Shown here piece after piece: positions 38,201-53,200 of a DNA stretch of 64,000 nucleotides. Under the pieces are notes generated by a model. The model ran no database searches and was not told the origin of the DNA. It saw nothing but the letters and a program-made list of their open reading frames with translations. Position numbers and translations under genes: made by a program. The stretch lies in assembly GCA_936450465.1 (NCBI GenBank), contig OW388293.1:23089860-23153859 (forward strand), given 5' to 3'. Origin of the DNA: Gibbula magus. Taxonomy: Eukaryota; Mollusca; Gastropoda; Trochida; Trochidae. How positions within the stretch are numbered: position 1 is the first letter of the stretch; the number at the start of each line of letters is the position of its first letter.

Positions 38201-41200
38201 TATTGTCAACGCAGATGCACGTGCATCTTGCTGAAATGTACAGCTAATGCTATAAACTGCATGGCTAATGTCAACGTGGCCAAAGTTTAGAGAAAACAGA
38301 AGCAACTTTCAGTATGTTAACCCTTACGTTGCGTATATATATTTTACCCTTTTTAGCCCCTGTGGCGGAATTTACAGGCTCGCAGCTCGCAGCAGTAGTT
38401 TGAGCTTAGGCACTAACGAGCTCTGCTGGCGGAATTTCCAGGCGGCGATTCCGGTACCGTTTTTACGAAATATACCGCATCTACATGGCGAATACGGGCT
38501 ATATACGGGCGTTGAATACAAATTCAAGTCGCGGCACCCGTACACAAATGGTTGCTTTATATCCGCATCTTTGAATTATTTTTTTACGATTTTTCTTTAC
38601 TTTTCTATTACTTTGTAAAGATTGTCTTTAATTCGGGCCTTATAACATCATGAATTTGGAGCGCGCTACTGAAATTTTTTTATGGGCTTGAAGACCAGAT
38701 GTTTGTCTTTACAATGATATAAAAAATATTAGAATGCGACCTATGGTTATAATTCTATTGTCATCTAAAGTTTGTCTTTATTTCCAGCTTCATGAAATCA
38801 AAACTCCTGAGCGCGCATATTGCGAAATTTATATGTGCTTGTAGATAGTTTATTCCTCTTTACAATGACGTAAAAATTATTAGAATACGACTTATGGTTC
38901 AGAAAATATAACCAACCAAAGGAGAGTGACGCTACCCCGACAGTACCACGTGAATGGTCCCGACGCGCACCAAGTTACTGGCACTGCTTGGTCCCCCCGG
39001 GACTGTGCTAATTACAGTACCGTTACCTCCTCGAGACCTCCTCGAGACCTCCTCGAGGGTGCCAGAGCCGAGCGCGCGTGGAACTAATGGGTACTAATGA
39101 GCACAGCATACACTAATCACCGCGGCGAACGCAATACATGTTGCGCGGTGTAAAGTTTGTCTTTATTTCCAGCTTTATAAAATCGTAAATTATTTCGCGC
39201 GCATGCGAAACACGTATGTACTTGAACTTCAAACGGTTCGCAATATATGAAGAGCGTAAGGAAGGCACCCCCAGTACTTAGAAAATTCATTTTTGAAAAA
39301 CTAACTTTTTGCGACATCTGGCGCATCATTTGCCGCATGTTTATTTTTCGCTGCGCATATACATATGATACATGGAATTGAAGACAATTTATTGCTCTTT
39401 ACGATGATGTAAAAAGAAAAAAAATGCGCAACTTCGTTCGGAAGCTATAGCGGGCCAAATGAAGGTACCCTCGGTACTTTGAGGCAACTTTTTGACTATC
39501 GCGCATATCGGGGCACGTGCCGCAACTTTAGTTTTTCGTGCGCATGTATAAATTTTATATTGAATCAAAGCCGAATCTTTCCTCTTTACCCCATGTAAGT
39601 TTTATGAAAATCGGCCACCCGGTTCAGCATTTATGGGTGTTTTTTATGATGCGGTTCTGGCTGAACTTCCAATGAAAGCTCGCATTCACTTTCTCTGTCT
39701 CTTTGATAAAATAAAAAATATTTTATTTGCAATGACATGTATTACAATGAAATTACAATGCATTTACGTACAAATATACACAATATTTACCTGCGGTTGT
39801 GCGCAGAACAGCTTTAGGGACCTAACAAGGTATGTATATAATGTGTATATACTGGTTGTCCACACTTCGGCTCTCTTTACTTTCAATTTTCTTCTTCTTC
39901 ATTCCCTTCTTCATTTCTTTCTTTTTCCGTGGCAGTGATGTAAGCCCTGGAATAGTCAGTGGCGGTGTGGTACAGTTTGAAGCATGGTGCGGCGCACAGA
40001 GAAACATTACAATCTGTACATTCATAAGAAGACTTCCTTGCTGGCCCATTGCCTTCTTCAATCTGTTTTGCGAGGACGGCGCGTTTTGCCTTAGAGCATA
40101 CCACACACATCCTTGTGACGTTTTTCTTCCTTCCGACAGGCTCAATCTTCGTCGGAAAGTGACGTCCATGAAGACGAGTGACACTCTCGTCGCTCGTGCT
40201 CGGCCGACCACGGGGACGTCTGCAAAGTGATGGAACTTGTTCCTTGTCCGCAAATGTTACTATATGTTGCGCCAAAGCCTTCCTGTATTCCCGACTTGTT
40301 TTTAGAGGTTTATCTTTGCTGTATTCTTTATAAACGATGTAAGAGTTCAACATGGCAACGTTGAGAACGTGAAACCAAACCCGTTTCCACCACTTCAGGG
40401 TCTTCACTCGGAACGGCGTGTACGACAACATCTGGTCGGCCCGATCAACACCTCCCATGTACTTGTTGTACGTTGTTACAATGCGCGGCTTGAGAACTGG
40501 TTCCCCTGTTGCCCGGTTCTTCTTCCCTGTTTGTTCAAGTTGTGTATCTTCAACAGTTGACATGAGAAGCACTGATTTTCTATCTTCGTAGCGAAGAACG
40601 AGTAGGCCATGGTTGTGAGAAACTGTCATGTCCCCTTGCTTGGCTTTCTTTTTAGGTTTCTTGACTGAATCAGGAAGTCCCTTTCGATTGGCTCTCAACG
40701 TCCCCGTGGCACCTATTCCCCGCTCCCACAAATTTATGTACAGATTTGTGGACGAATAGTAGTTGTCCATAAAGATGTGATGCCCCTGTCCAACGTAGTC
40801 GTTCACCAAGTCCATGACTACATCATAAGTTTTGCCACCTCCAGAAACCGGTTCATTCGTTTTTCCAGTGTAGAGTTTGAACTTGCAAACGTATCCGTTG
40901 TGCGAGTCACACAACATGAAAGCCTTTATCCCATACTTCTTAGGCTTGTCGGGAAGATAAACTTTGAAAGATAAGTTACCTTTCCAGGGCACCATGCCTT
41001 CGTCGACTGAAATGTTTTGATGCGGTTTATACACTCTTGAAAAACGGTGAACTATCCGGTTATACAAGTGTCCCAGTTTATTTATTGGTGAAAAGCACGG
41101 GGTGTTACGGCCCGGCATCCTCCTGTTGTCAGCCAAGTGTAGGTAGGTTATAAGAAGCCAAAACCTGTCTCGGGGCATGCACTTGGCGAAGAAAGGCGTT

Positions 41201-44200
41201 GAGGTAACATCACTTGTTGACCAGTAATCAGCAAAGTTTCTCTGCACAACCAATGACATGGCAATTGTCATGGCTACAAATACCTTCATCTCTTCTGCAT
41301 TAGTGTCTTGCCACTGTTGCATTCTTGAACGGGGTCTTAGAATTTTGTCCTCCATTGCTTGTTTGAAATATCTATTGGTTTCCGTTGCCATATCCTCATA
41401 GTCATCATTATGTATAAACAAATTGAAAAAGTCAATAGGTTCAGGGTTCTCAGGAAGTTCTATGAACTGGCGCAACCCAGTTTGACCAGTGAAAGGCAAG
41501 TTTACACGTGGCCGCGGACCATCCACCCACTCATCAAACGTCTGTGAATTATCATGATTATATTGTGGTATTTCGGCAAACTCCTCCTCAAAACCACTAA
41601 AGTCTTCTTCGGTGGAATTACCGGCGGCTAGAATCGTTCTGGCAATCTCTGTCTCTATATCACTCAGAGCATCTGTGTCACCATGTTCACTATCTATTAC
41701 AGTGTCCCGATCATATGCATCATCACTGTCTAAACCACTGCTACCATCACTGTCAGTTGACTCCATATCAGAGGCTTCATCAGCATGGATCTCGTTGATG
41801 AAGTCGTCGTCGCTTGAAACGGCTTCAAAGCTGCGTGTCCTAGTATGCAACGTCCTAGGCCGTCGCAGGGCCTTGCGTCCACGTCCGCGCAGCATTCTGC
41901 TTCAACCTGTAAATGATTGAAAATGCGTTAGATGTATGCAACATATAACATGTGATTAGAGACAATAAACATACAGAGATAATGAATGTGAGCTTCATGG
42001 ACGTTCATTTGCCAGTTTCAGAACCTCCCGGCGCATCTAGGACGACTGCGCCGCAAGCGCCGACGGCGCCGACGGCTTCTGACATCGCGCCGATTTTTCC
42101 GACGCATATGTCAAACGGACCATTTTCTGATTTCCTCGGCGACGTGTAGCACCGGGCGCGAGGCCCGGAAAATAAACTACTATGTCAGGGAAGCTCGGGT
42201 TGTCAGTTGCCGAATGACTTCTCTTTTCGAGAAGCAGAGCATCCAAGGAGCGGTCTCTCGAGGCGGAGCCCGGACCCATGGGAGCATACTCCCATGCTCT
42301 CCGGGAATTCCCGTCCCCGTCTTCCGCGGCGGACCCCGGATTCAATCGCGGGACAGGTTTCCCATGTTCTCTTTTGAGAACGAGAGACTCCGAGGAACAA
42401 TCCTATGGGACGAACCCCGGATTCTATTGGGAATGGGTTCCCATGCCCTCTCGACATATATAGCAGAAACCTTCATACCTCGGAATGACACGAACCTTTA
42501 TTTCAAAGTAGAAAAAAAATAATAATTTGCACAAAAAGTTTGGGGGGTGGCGACCAAAAGCGGGGGGGTCCGCGCACCCCCCGGTAGATATTTATACTTG
42601 TGGGTCGGTCCCGAAGATGACGGACCACGCCCATGTTCATGGGAATTTTTTCTCATTATGTCATGGCGAATCCCGTCGGAAATTCCCCTGCTCACGAAAA
42701 AACTAATACCTAAAAAAGTAATTGTGATACAAAAGAACTTTGGTAATAAAAGTGGTGAGGAATCAAATTCTCCATCTGCTCAGTTCAGTCCGCTACACAT
42801 ATAAATAATTCTTCAAATCTTATTGAATGAAACGTCTTTTATTCAATAATGTAAAAGATAAAATAATAAATTCAATTCAAATGGTTTGGAAAGGTGCGCC
42901 CTCGCATTTGAATTTTAGAAATAAAAACCTTTCGCAAATGGCATCAGTAACAAAAATGTTCACGCATTTTTAGAAACTCCGAAAAGTGAAATATTTTCCT
43001 GAGAAAATATTCCCACGAAAAGGCTTTTCCCCGAGCGGCGGGTCCCGTACTCAAATATATTTTCACTTTTATGTTATAATTTTTTTTCCAAAACTGGAAA
43101 CAAAATTCCGTCATGACAGTTGTTCATCGTTTATAAAGCTCTATATTTGCGTATCAAAAGAACAGTATTTTAGTTATATATTATCATACTTCTTCACTTA
43201 TGCGTACATCAATATTGCGGCTCTTCGCGCATGCATAGTTCTTCCCAAAAACATGCGCATTATATCTGGAATTAAAGACAATGTTTTTCTCTTTACAATG
43301 ATGTAAAAATTATAAAAATCGGACTTGCGGTTCAAAAGTTATGAAGTGCGAAAATTATACCTTTTGGCGCGGCGCTTTGCGCATGCAGAGTTCTTCCCGA
43401 AAACATGCGCATTATACATGGAATTGAAGACAATGTTTTTCTCTTTACAATGATGTAAAAATTATAAAAATCGGACTTGCGGTTCACAAGTTATAAAGCC
43501 TGAATGATGGTATATGCTAAGAGCGCCACTTATTCAAAGCCGAATATCACCTTCTGCGCGACACCTGGCGCATCAAAAGTTATTGCCGAAAATACACGTA
43601 TTTTATATGGAATTGAAGACAATTCTTTTATCTATATACTGATAAAAAAATTATGAAAATATCCCAAGTAGTTTCTTAGAAATAGAGCGCCGAGGCATGT
43701 TGGGGTAAATGCGCCACATGTATCAAAATTCAAAAGTGCGAAAGTCGGCTATCTCTGTGCGATTGCTGTATTTTCAGTTATGTTAGCGCAATTGCGATTT
43801 TTATATGGGAATAAAGGCCATTCTTTCCTCTTTATTTTGGTATAAAAAAAAATGAAAACAACCAATTGGTTCATATGATACGAAGTGCGAGAGAAAGGTA
43901 GCTTATCGCAATATCTTCCCGTAATTAGAAACTATCTGCCCATGTGGCGAGATGCGAGACAGATAAGCATAGGCTATCTGCCCATGTGGCGGGATGCGAG
44001 ACAGATAAGCCTGTACGGGCCTATCTCACCCCGGGGCAGTGCAGACACTTAGGTGCTAATTAGCCGCCGGGCAGTGTAGCCATCGGAGCGAAGCAGGACA
44101 AAATTGGCCTTTTGTAAAGCTAATTATTGATGCGTTACGGGTCAACAATGCACACGCAAATTGGTGTGAATTTTGCTGGACGTTCTGACCAGACACTGAA

Positions 44201-47200
44201 GAAAGTTTTATTCTCATTGCGGGCTGCGAGGCATAAATACAGCCATTCTCATGCAGCGAGTCGCGGAAACAATCGACTCGGGACCCGGTATGGAGGCTAG
44301 CCCAGTACATAGACAGGCGTGAATTCTTCTAAGTAAGCGATCCAGGATCCGTACTGGAGTACCTACGAATCGCTTATAGCCCGCCCGGATTATTCCGTCG
44401 CCCGCATGTTAAGGGTTAAGACATTTTGCACCCAAAATTAAATTACATTCTTATATAAAAAGAAATACTTAAATTTGTGATATTATTTCACGCATTATAA
44501 GAACCTTATTCATCTGGTCATTAAAAAATGTTCTGACTTTCAACTGGCTTCCTGGTGTAATGGTTAGATCGATCGGCCAAAAAGCAAGAGGACACGGGTT
44601 CGATCCTAGGTGCCTTATATGTTCATTTATTATCTGACATTTTATAAAGTATTATCACTTAGATTTGGAAATTTAAAAAATTTACTCCATTGTTTCTCAG
44701 TTGTAAAAAAGTGTAGGTATATCAGATAAAGTGTAGGTGTATCGACTAATACACCTACACTTGTAACAAAAGAAACCATAGCAACGAGACTGGAAGTGGG
44801 GTATAAATGTATCATATATAGGCAATACATCTTGGGTCATAAATGTCCTCTTCTTTTTACCTAATTCAATTTAAATTTTCATTTCGGTAGCAATCAATAG
44901 CACTTATTTGATCAAATTCAATTTAAACATTTGTGATTTTTATTTGAGCGTTAGTGTCATCAAGACAGAAAAAATGAGTAGTAATGGGTTGATTCAATTG
45001 TATAATGAATTCTATCTCTCTATTATTACAGGAACCTAACAGAAAACTGTCTGATTCGGACAATGGCCACCACCCAGATGTAAACAACGGATGGCCAGCC
45101 CGGCGCCCTCGTAAACTTCCAGAAATACCCAAGAAACATAGAGGAGGTGGGATATAAAGTCACTTTTAACTTTTTTCAATTGAATATTTTAGTCAAATTG
45201 TTTTCACACTAAGTTGGCAGAACCTAATGTTACCTTAATCAGTTACAATGTTCATATGTGACAACAGCATGTTCATTGATTTTTGGATCTGATGTCTTCA
45301 TCTTGACCTTTGACCTTTCAATATTAGTTATATGTATTAATGACAATAGGATGATTACTATTGTGAGATGATATCAGATTTGTTTCAGTAATAGATTTGA
45401 TTATTTCACCATTAAACCTATAACGGATGATCACACTATATTCTCCTAATTGCAACTAATGAATTCTTTAACAAATGACAATAAAGCTCGTATAAATAAC
45501 AAAGTGTACCATATCTACATTATATTAGAGAAACTCTAGATTCTGAAATTGTGTTGAAATTGATTTCTTATGCATGTGCAAGGAATCCACTATAAACATT
45601 TTCGAAAAGGTAAATTACCCAGAGTTCTCGGAAACATTATTTCTTCTCTGTGTTACATCCTGGCTCTTGAAGAGCAATTCTTGTATCAGAAATCCTCACT
45701 GAAAAGCCAAATTTAAATGGGAAAATTCTGTAGACATCAGTTTTTGTTAGCCGTTAATTTTCGTTTTCCTTCAACCTGCCCGGTTCCGCTCCTCCAAGTA
45801 TTGGTATATTAACATCAAATTGTAGTACTCAGTTAATGTTTTTAAAAGATGATGCCATGGACCTTAATGCCATTTATTTCTAAAAGATTGTCATTTTCCT
45901 TGATGTTTATTCCCATCCGTGCAAATACTGAGACTTATATTAAAGAGCCATCAGAGCCATCAAGGATGTTGATGAATATATCAAGCGCAAAGCATTGTGG
46001 TCTAACTCACTCACTGTATACAAAGAATGAAAGAATACTGGTAACAAAGTTCATGAGCAATGAAAGAAATTGATATATATAATTTTAACAGTTATTTATT
46101 GACCATTTAATTTAATTATGTATTTGTATACAGATATTACCCTACTAGGTATTTTGCTTGAATTTTATAATCAATGAGAGGAAATATTTGTCATAATTTG
46201 CTGGTCTTATCTCAATAAAACATTCATTTAACAGGCAATAATTTGTATATTCTCAGGCCATTAAGATACATTGTTTATAAAGCCATCGTCACATTCGGTA
46301 ATGTGTGACAAGAGTTACTTGCAAGAGAAGCATGTGCAGCATGTGGGTTGCTATAGCGACTTGCTATAGCGACCATATTGCATTACATTGTCATGATATG
46401 AACATTATTTATCACATGTCATGTTGTAGATAAAAGATTTCTCTTGTGATTGACGTTATAAGTATATTTTCCAACAAATAATTTTGTCTTTGAAACAAAC
46501 ATGCTTAATGGCTCTTTAACTCAGTAGATGCCATGAGTATGTTTATATCTCAGGGGGTGAAACCAAAGCAATTAACGAGGCAACATCATTAGTATAGATA
46601 TGTTGTAAAGGTTAAAGGTGTTGCTAACATTTCTATTTCAATAACAATCCTTTGAAAATCTGGTGACTCAAAGGTCAATAGCTCTAATGGTTGTATAATG
46701 GTTGATGGATGAAGTGACAACCAGGCGGTGACATATGACACTTGGATATACTGACGTTAGTATTCTCTCTGATACTGGATTATCTGCAGCTCTCTTAAAT
46801 GTGACACACGGGCCATGTTAAAGAGAGGTTTCAAAGTAATCGTGATGAGCGATTACTTTTAAACCTCTCTTGAACGCAATTGCTCAATGTAGCGCTACGT
46901 AGCAAGACGAACAAATTTCGAGGAATTTGCACCGTGTCGTTCAAGAGAGAATGAGCGCTACTTGAGCGCAACATTGAGTAATTAATGAGCGATTATAAGC
47001 GCTCGCTGTTATGGAACGGAGTCATGTTTAATGCTGAATCTTTTGAACAGAGATTTCATAAACATTCCCTCAGGTCTTCTTATTACTCCCTATCACAGAC
47101 TTTAACTTATTCTAGGGGGTTTAATAGATAGATATATTCTAGATATTATATGTCATTAATTTTAATGTTTTGTTCCTTGTATATCCAACAAGCAGTGAAC

Positions 47201-50200
47201 TTCACCTTTAAGTAAATGGCAGTAAGTTTAACATGAAAATAAATAAGTGTAAAGTGTTTCTCAGGCATAAGGGACAAGGATGGTATGACTTTTGTTTCCT
47301 TTTTGATTTTGTTAGAAAAAATGCAACTTCCCAAAGCAAGTCATAACTCTTGCCAGTCTCAATTACTGGCTGATTTAGACCTTGCAGTATTTCCTTAAGG
47401 AATCTGTGCTTAGAAATCCGGGCCCACTATCCATTTCTGGTACAGCAATTCACTATCTTAATTGGCATGGCAAAGAGAGGGAAATACAGCAAGGCTTAAA
47501 TCAGCCAGTAATACAGACTGGCAAGAGTTATGCCTTGCGTTTGGAAGTTTGAACAAATAAAATTAAGAGGGAGGTGTCCATTATATTATAAATATTATAT
47601 TATATATAGACGTAGAAGTATATACAGAGCAGAAGTACATCAATTCCTGAAGACCCATATTATTTAGTGGACAAATGGATTTTGGGTTGAAGAAAAAATT
47701 ACGTAAACAATTCTAAATTAATCTTTTGAATTTAGCCTGTTGTGATCAAACATCAATCAGAAACGAGTCCGCTTTATATAATGTGTTATAAAAGAAGCAT
47801 TATCACTTCTTATTATTCCTGTGCAATCCATTTAAGTTTGTTAACAGTTTATTTAAGTAGAGATGGGACGATGAAACGAAATATTTTAGAATTCGCTTAT
47901 TTTTTCAAAATAGCAAGTTTATCATGTCTTTTGACCAAAAGTGTAAGAAAATTGGGGCGGTCATTGAATGATTTAAAGAGTTATCGGTATCCATAGTAAC
48001 ACCCCTGTCAGCAAATAACGCTATTTTTGACCGATTTCACCTACTGAAATAAAGTGCGCGAATTCAATGATTAAATTTAGAATCCTTTCAGATACAATTT
48101 TATCACAAAGGCGGATACATAGCAAGTTTATATTTTCAAAATAAATGACACTGTTAAGGGAAAGAAAATAAAATTAAGAAGTTTTAAAATAAAAACGCCA
48201 TTTTTATCATCGTTTTTCGCATATTCAACAGGATTTTTCAGTGACACACATATTTTAGATATTGCTAAAACTGTAATATGATGTGCGCAGTTGAATAAAC
48301 AAACGAATTCAGAAATAATAAAAGGGGGTCACCGAAGGTTTTTCACCACTTAAACGTCATTTTTTAAATTACCTACATAAACATAAAAACCTGACGGCAG
48401 TTTTGATCAATTCAAGTGTAACTTTGACGGCCTATCCTGTAATTAATATTGCATAAACTATCAATCTAATAGTGCAACATGCAACTATCAGTTAATTATT
48501 CAAAGCAATTTATATTCATCACTTACTGGAGATATGTATGTAATTGAAATAACACACATAATAACATTTTTACCGCGAATATATGTGACAGTAACGACAT
48601 GCGGCATGTCGTAAAATGGCCGTTAGAAATACGTTGTGGTAAATTTAAGCGCTTTCCTTTAGTTTATTGATAAACCTATGCTTTGAAAGATTAAATGCAT
48701 ATATTTTGAAACCTATTCACAGCATTAAATTGTTGTCGCAAAATGTTATCATAAGTGAGTTCGATTTCTTCGTCCCATCTCTCCTTAAAGAGATTCAAAA
48801 CTCTCATATTGACTATAACCATGAACAACTGTAATAAATAACCAGTCTTCTTACATCTGTGATTGTTTCTTCAAGAGGGTCATATATAGATACATAATGA
48901 AAACATTTATTTCTATTTTCTTATAAAGAGGCATTTAAGAAGTTGAGGAGATGAAGGAAAACCAAGTTTATTATAGGCAACTTATTTTTTGCAATGAATG
49001 CAACATTTCGGTGGAGATACTTAATTAAACACTGTTGTTTCTCTCATTTATTTCTATGTTGTAAACGTCTTTCATCTGTAACAAACACAGAAGTATTTTA
49101 AATATGTGCAAATTCTGTTCAAAACGAAATCCGCTTCCAGGAAACACAGATCATCTGAACTTCTTGTCAATAACAATGTGTTTTGGAAACACTCTTACAA
49201 ACTTTCAACAAAAACATTGAAATTAGTTTTACAAAAATAGTACAAGATGAAAATGTCAAGTCAAATTAATAACTCAAATGGGAAGAAAGTTGGTATTGAC
49301 ATTTTGTGGCGTAGATTTCGTTAGAGCCTCCTGTTGCCTAGGTTACGGAACCAATGGCTCAACTCGCCAATATCGCTATTGATCAGTCTAAATCAGACGT
49401 ACCTCGCGGACATAGTCAAGCGTAATATTTCATAACTGAAGCAAGACTAGGGTGATTGGCGTAGAGTAATATGTTTCCTTTGTATGCATTATTGATAATA
49501 ATAGTTCTGTTGATTACTGGAAAATTGTATTAATAACTTGATACAAATGATACTGTAACTTAATGACAGTTCTGTGGTCAATGCTTGCTTTATGACAATA
49601 TTGATTGACCTGATTATCATGTAAACATTATCAAACATTATCGAATTGGTGCAAATATAACAATGTTACTTTTCTGTTGGTATATATAGCTGATTGTAGG
49701 ATGATATAGTTTTTATTCATTTGTTAAATGATATTCAGATACAGAATATTCTGAGACTACATACTCAGATTAATTTGTGCATTTATGTTCAATATTATGA
49801 ATAAGTCATTACCAAAATCTTGAGCTTTGTTCAGAGGCTTTTAATCTTACTGATTTTCTGATCTTTCCTGTTGTTAATCTGCTTATCTGCATTGGTTTGA
49901 AGTATTACATCAAAACATGTAACTAGAGGATTACGTCTTACTTTGGTCAGGGTATTAGGCTTGGAGTAAAAATTGGCCACACTAGGTTGGAGTTAACTTG
50001 CTTATTGAGCATTACAACATACATCATGAAGCTGGACAAATCATATTTATCTTGCTTGGTCGGCAAAGAGGCAAATGAAAAAGGTATATTTTACCATGAA
50101 AATGTTTTTTAATAAAAGGCTACCTGCGTCTTCGTTATACAGTTATTTTGATTCTTTAATATATGTGATATTAATGATAAGCCAGCTCTTGTATATATAA

Positions 50201-53200
50201 AATCCACCTACATTTGGGAACACATACTTAAAAATAAAGGAATTAATTTATATGCATTTGGTTTATGGTTAAAATCTTTGAATTAATTTATCTTGAGTAA
50301 AATAACTATTCAAACAGTTAGCAAAAAGGATGCATTGCTGCAATTTGTGAATTAAGAATCGTGTCAAAAACTTAAATGGAGGTTAAGTGTCTCCATTGTA
50401 ATATGTTACTTTACTACCAGTTCACAAGTTTAATAAAAATATTTTTTCAGGCGTTTGTTTATTATTCTCTTAAAAACTCATTAATACTGATATTTTTACA
50501 AGTTTAGTGTTATTCCACTTACTTCTCACCCACACAAATGAAGCAAATTTGACAATGACATTAAAATACTCTAGATCATATACAATTGTGACGTCACATG
50601 CATAGCATTATTACGTCGTGCAATAACAAAGTATAAATATAAGTTGGAGTATTAAAGTCAACACAATTTATAGCCAAATAGATTCTGATTCAGAAACATA
50701 AATAAAATACTTGTGAAAGTGGCTTTCAACACCAACTCTCCTTATCTCACCCCTACATTATATAGTTTGATATCATTTATTCACACCGTCAAGGCCTTGG
50801 TAACTCTGTCAGTTATAGAGAACTGTTCTACATGCAGTAAGGTTTGGGTGCAATGCTACACTGAATATCAGCACAGTTCCACCCATGGTTCCCTCGTTCA
50901 AGGCGATGCTCGCAGGTTTCACTGCAATCTATAGCTACCATGGCGCCATGGGCCTTCTCCCTGCAATGATATGATATAAGAGAAATGTAAGCAGTATTAA
51001 ACCTCAACTCACTTCACCTCTGAATTGTAACCTCAGTCATTCTCTCTTTTATGTTGCAGGTTATGAACCCCAGGAGAAGATTCGATCTCTGGCGGACGAG
51101 CTGAAGGAAGCTATCGAGAAAGAAGAGAACGATGACGTATTCACGACGAGTCGGAGACCCCGTGATAATATTCTAGAGAAATACTTATACTTTAGTGCTG
51201 TGTCGCGTAATACAAGGACTTATACTGACTCGGATAACCAGCTGATCATAGAAGATTCCTCCTCACAGCGGAGGACCACACCACTCACTTCCAGTGGCCG
51301 AGGAAGGAAAAATAGTTCCGATGGTGATGGTGAGTGTTTGATTATTGTTTACAAAGTTACTTGTTTATTTCTTGAGACAGTACATGTAGCCATAGTGTTT
51401 TGGAGTGCATATTTCAGTGAATCATAGTTGCACACAAATACCCAGATAGTACTGACTCTTTGTCCTTCTGAAATTATAACTTGGTTGACATTTTGAAGGA
51501 GTTCCTTATTTTTATGAAAACTTGAAAAAATTACCGGTAATTAGAATTTTGTAGAGATCAGAAATGAAAAGTATTCATGCAGGCAATAAAAATTCACATT
51601 GACATTGTGAAATGTAGAAACAAATGTGGAGATTGACAAGCAATAAGGATTTTTGTTCTGAAATATAAATTGAAATAATTATAGTCTTTAAGCCTTGCAG
51701 AATTCACCAGAATCTCCATCACTTCCTTTAATAAAACTGGCATTTTATATCTGAGATGATGCATTACCCTCTATAATGACTGTTCCTGGCTTTTATAACG
51801 TATCTCGTACTGACAGGCTGTACATCATCGCTCAGGTGACATTCAGAATTATATACATTATATATTCTTTTATAGTGACTAATCTCGTACAGTATTGAAA
51901 AATTGCATGTGTGATTTCAAAATTGTGATAAAATAAAAAATTTGATAAGAGTTTCTGTCAATTATAGTTATTATTGATATTCAAATATATAGATATTCAC
52001 GTACCGATGTAAGGTCCCAGATTATACCCCCCTTCAAAGTATACCCAGGTAGATTTTGGGAGCTCTCAGAATCTACCCCTTCCTCCCAGAATCTACCCCT
52101 TCCTTAGCATGTAAATTACATTATCTCACATTAATCTTGCTACACTAAGTGTGAATATTTTGCAAGTTTTATGTTCATGTGGCTGTCTTCCAGAACCAGA
52201 AATGTAATGAAAGCCATACCAAGTCTACAATGAGACTAGAGATCTCTGATAATGATTAGGTTACACAGGTTACCCTAGATACCTAACTCTCCATAGTGTA
52301 TCTTCCTGATTTGGTACAGTAGCACTGGCCAGACTTATTCGGGTTTAAATCTTCATCTTTGATTGGACGACATTTGGATTATTTGCTGATATCTCCCCTG
52401 TACTATATCATCTACTAGACACATTACTCTCCATATTGAATCTTCCAAGTTTTGATACAGCAACACTTGCCAGACTTATTAGTGAGTAATTCTTCATCTT
52501 TGATTGGCTGGCTCTTGGATTATTGGCGCTGATGTCCATTTCTCTGACAAGGATTGGGTCACCTTGACAATAATTAGATTGAGTTTTAGAACATTATGAC
52601 ATAGAATATGTAATGTGGTTAAGTTCAAAATGACCTGTAGTATTGTGAAGTATGTTGTGCATATAGATTAACTTGATGAGTATTTGTGAACTATAAAAAC
52701 AAACCAATTAACTGTGTTATTGATTTTATTCTAAAAAAAATTTTTTATTGACGAATAGGTTTACTAAAAGTTTTATAAATTCTAATCAATGTAGATGTCA
52801 TTCTTTTACTATAATTTAAGCAGATTAAACTGTTGTATGAATTTTATTTATACCAACATGTACATACTTTAATTTATGTACAAAGTATCATTAAAAACAT
52901 GCTATCCAATTTCAATCTTAGTGGTTAATTTGCATAAATAACTGTGTATGTTAAAATTGCACTCTTATATTAAATCAACTGCTATTTGTTATCAAAGGTT
53001 GTTTTCAGGTTATCAAATTTCATATTTGTATGACACATGACAGTGGCTTTCATTGCAAGGCGTCTTGTTGACAATATTAAGTCCTAATATATTCCACAGA
53101 ATGATTACCGTTACCTCTTAACCATATTAAATGGCATTTGCACGAGGATTAGTTGAAGTCTTTGACTGTCAGTGTAAAATATTGATCTTAGTTTTCTTGT

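Noticed and set aside
39822..42522. Other ORFs of 60-143 codons over the piggyBac
   Set aside because: They are antisense or frame-shifted shadows of the transposase, or chance frames in its GC-rich arm.
44546..44614. Functional tRNA gene
   Set aside because: A- and B-box matches are good but acceptor and anticodon stems do not pair, so a SINE head or pseudo-tRNA is more likely.
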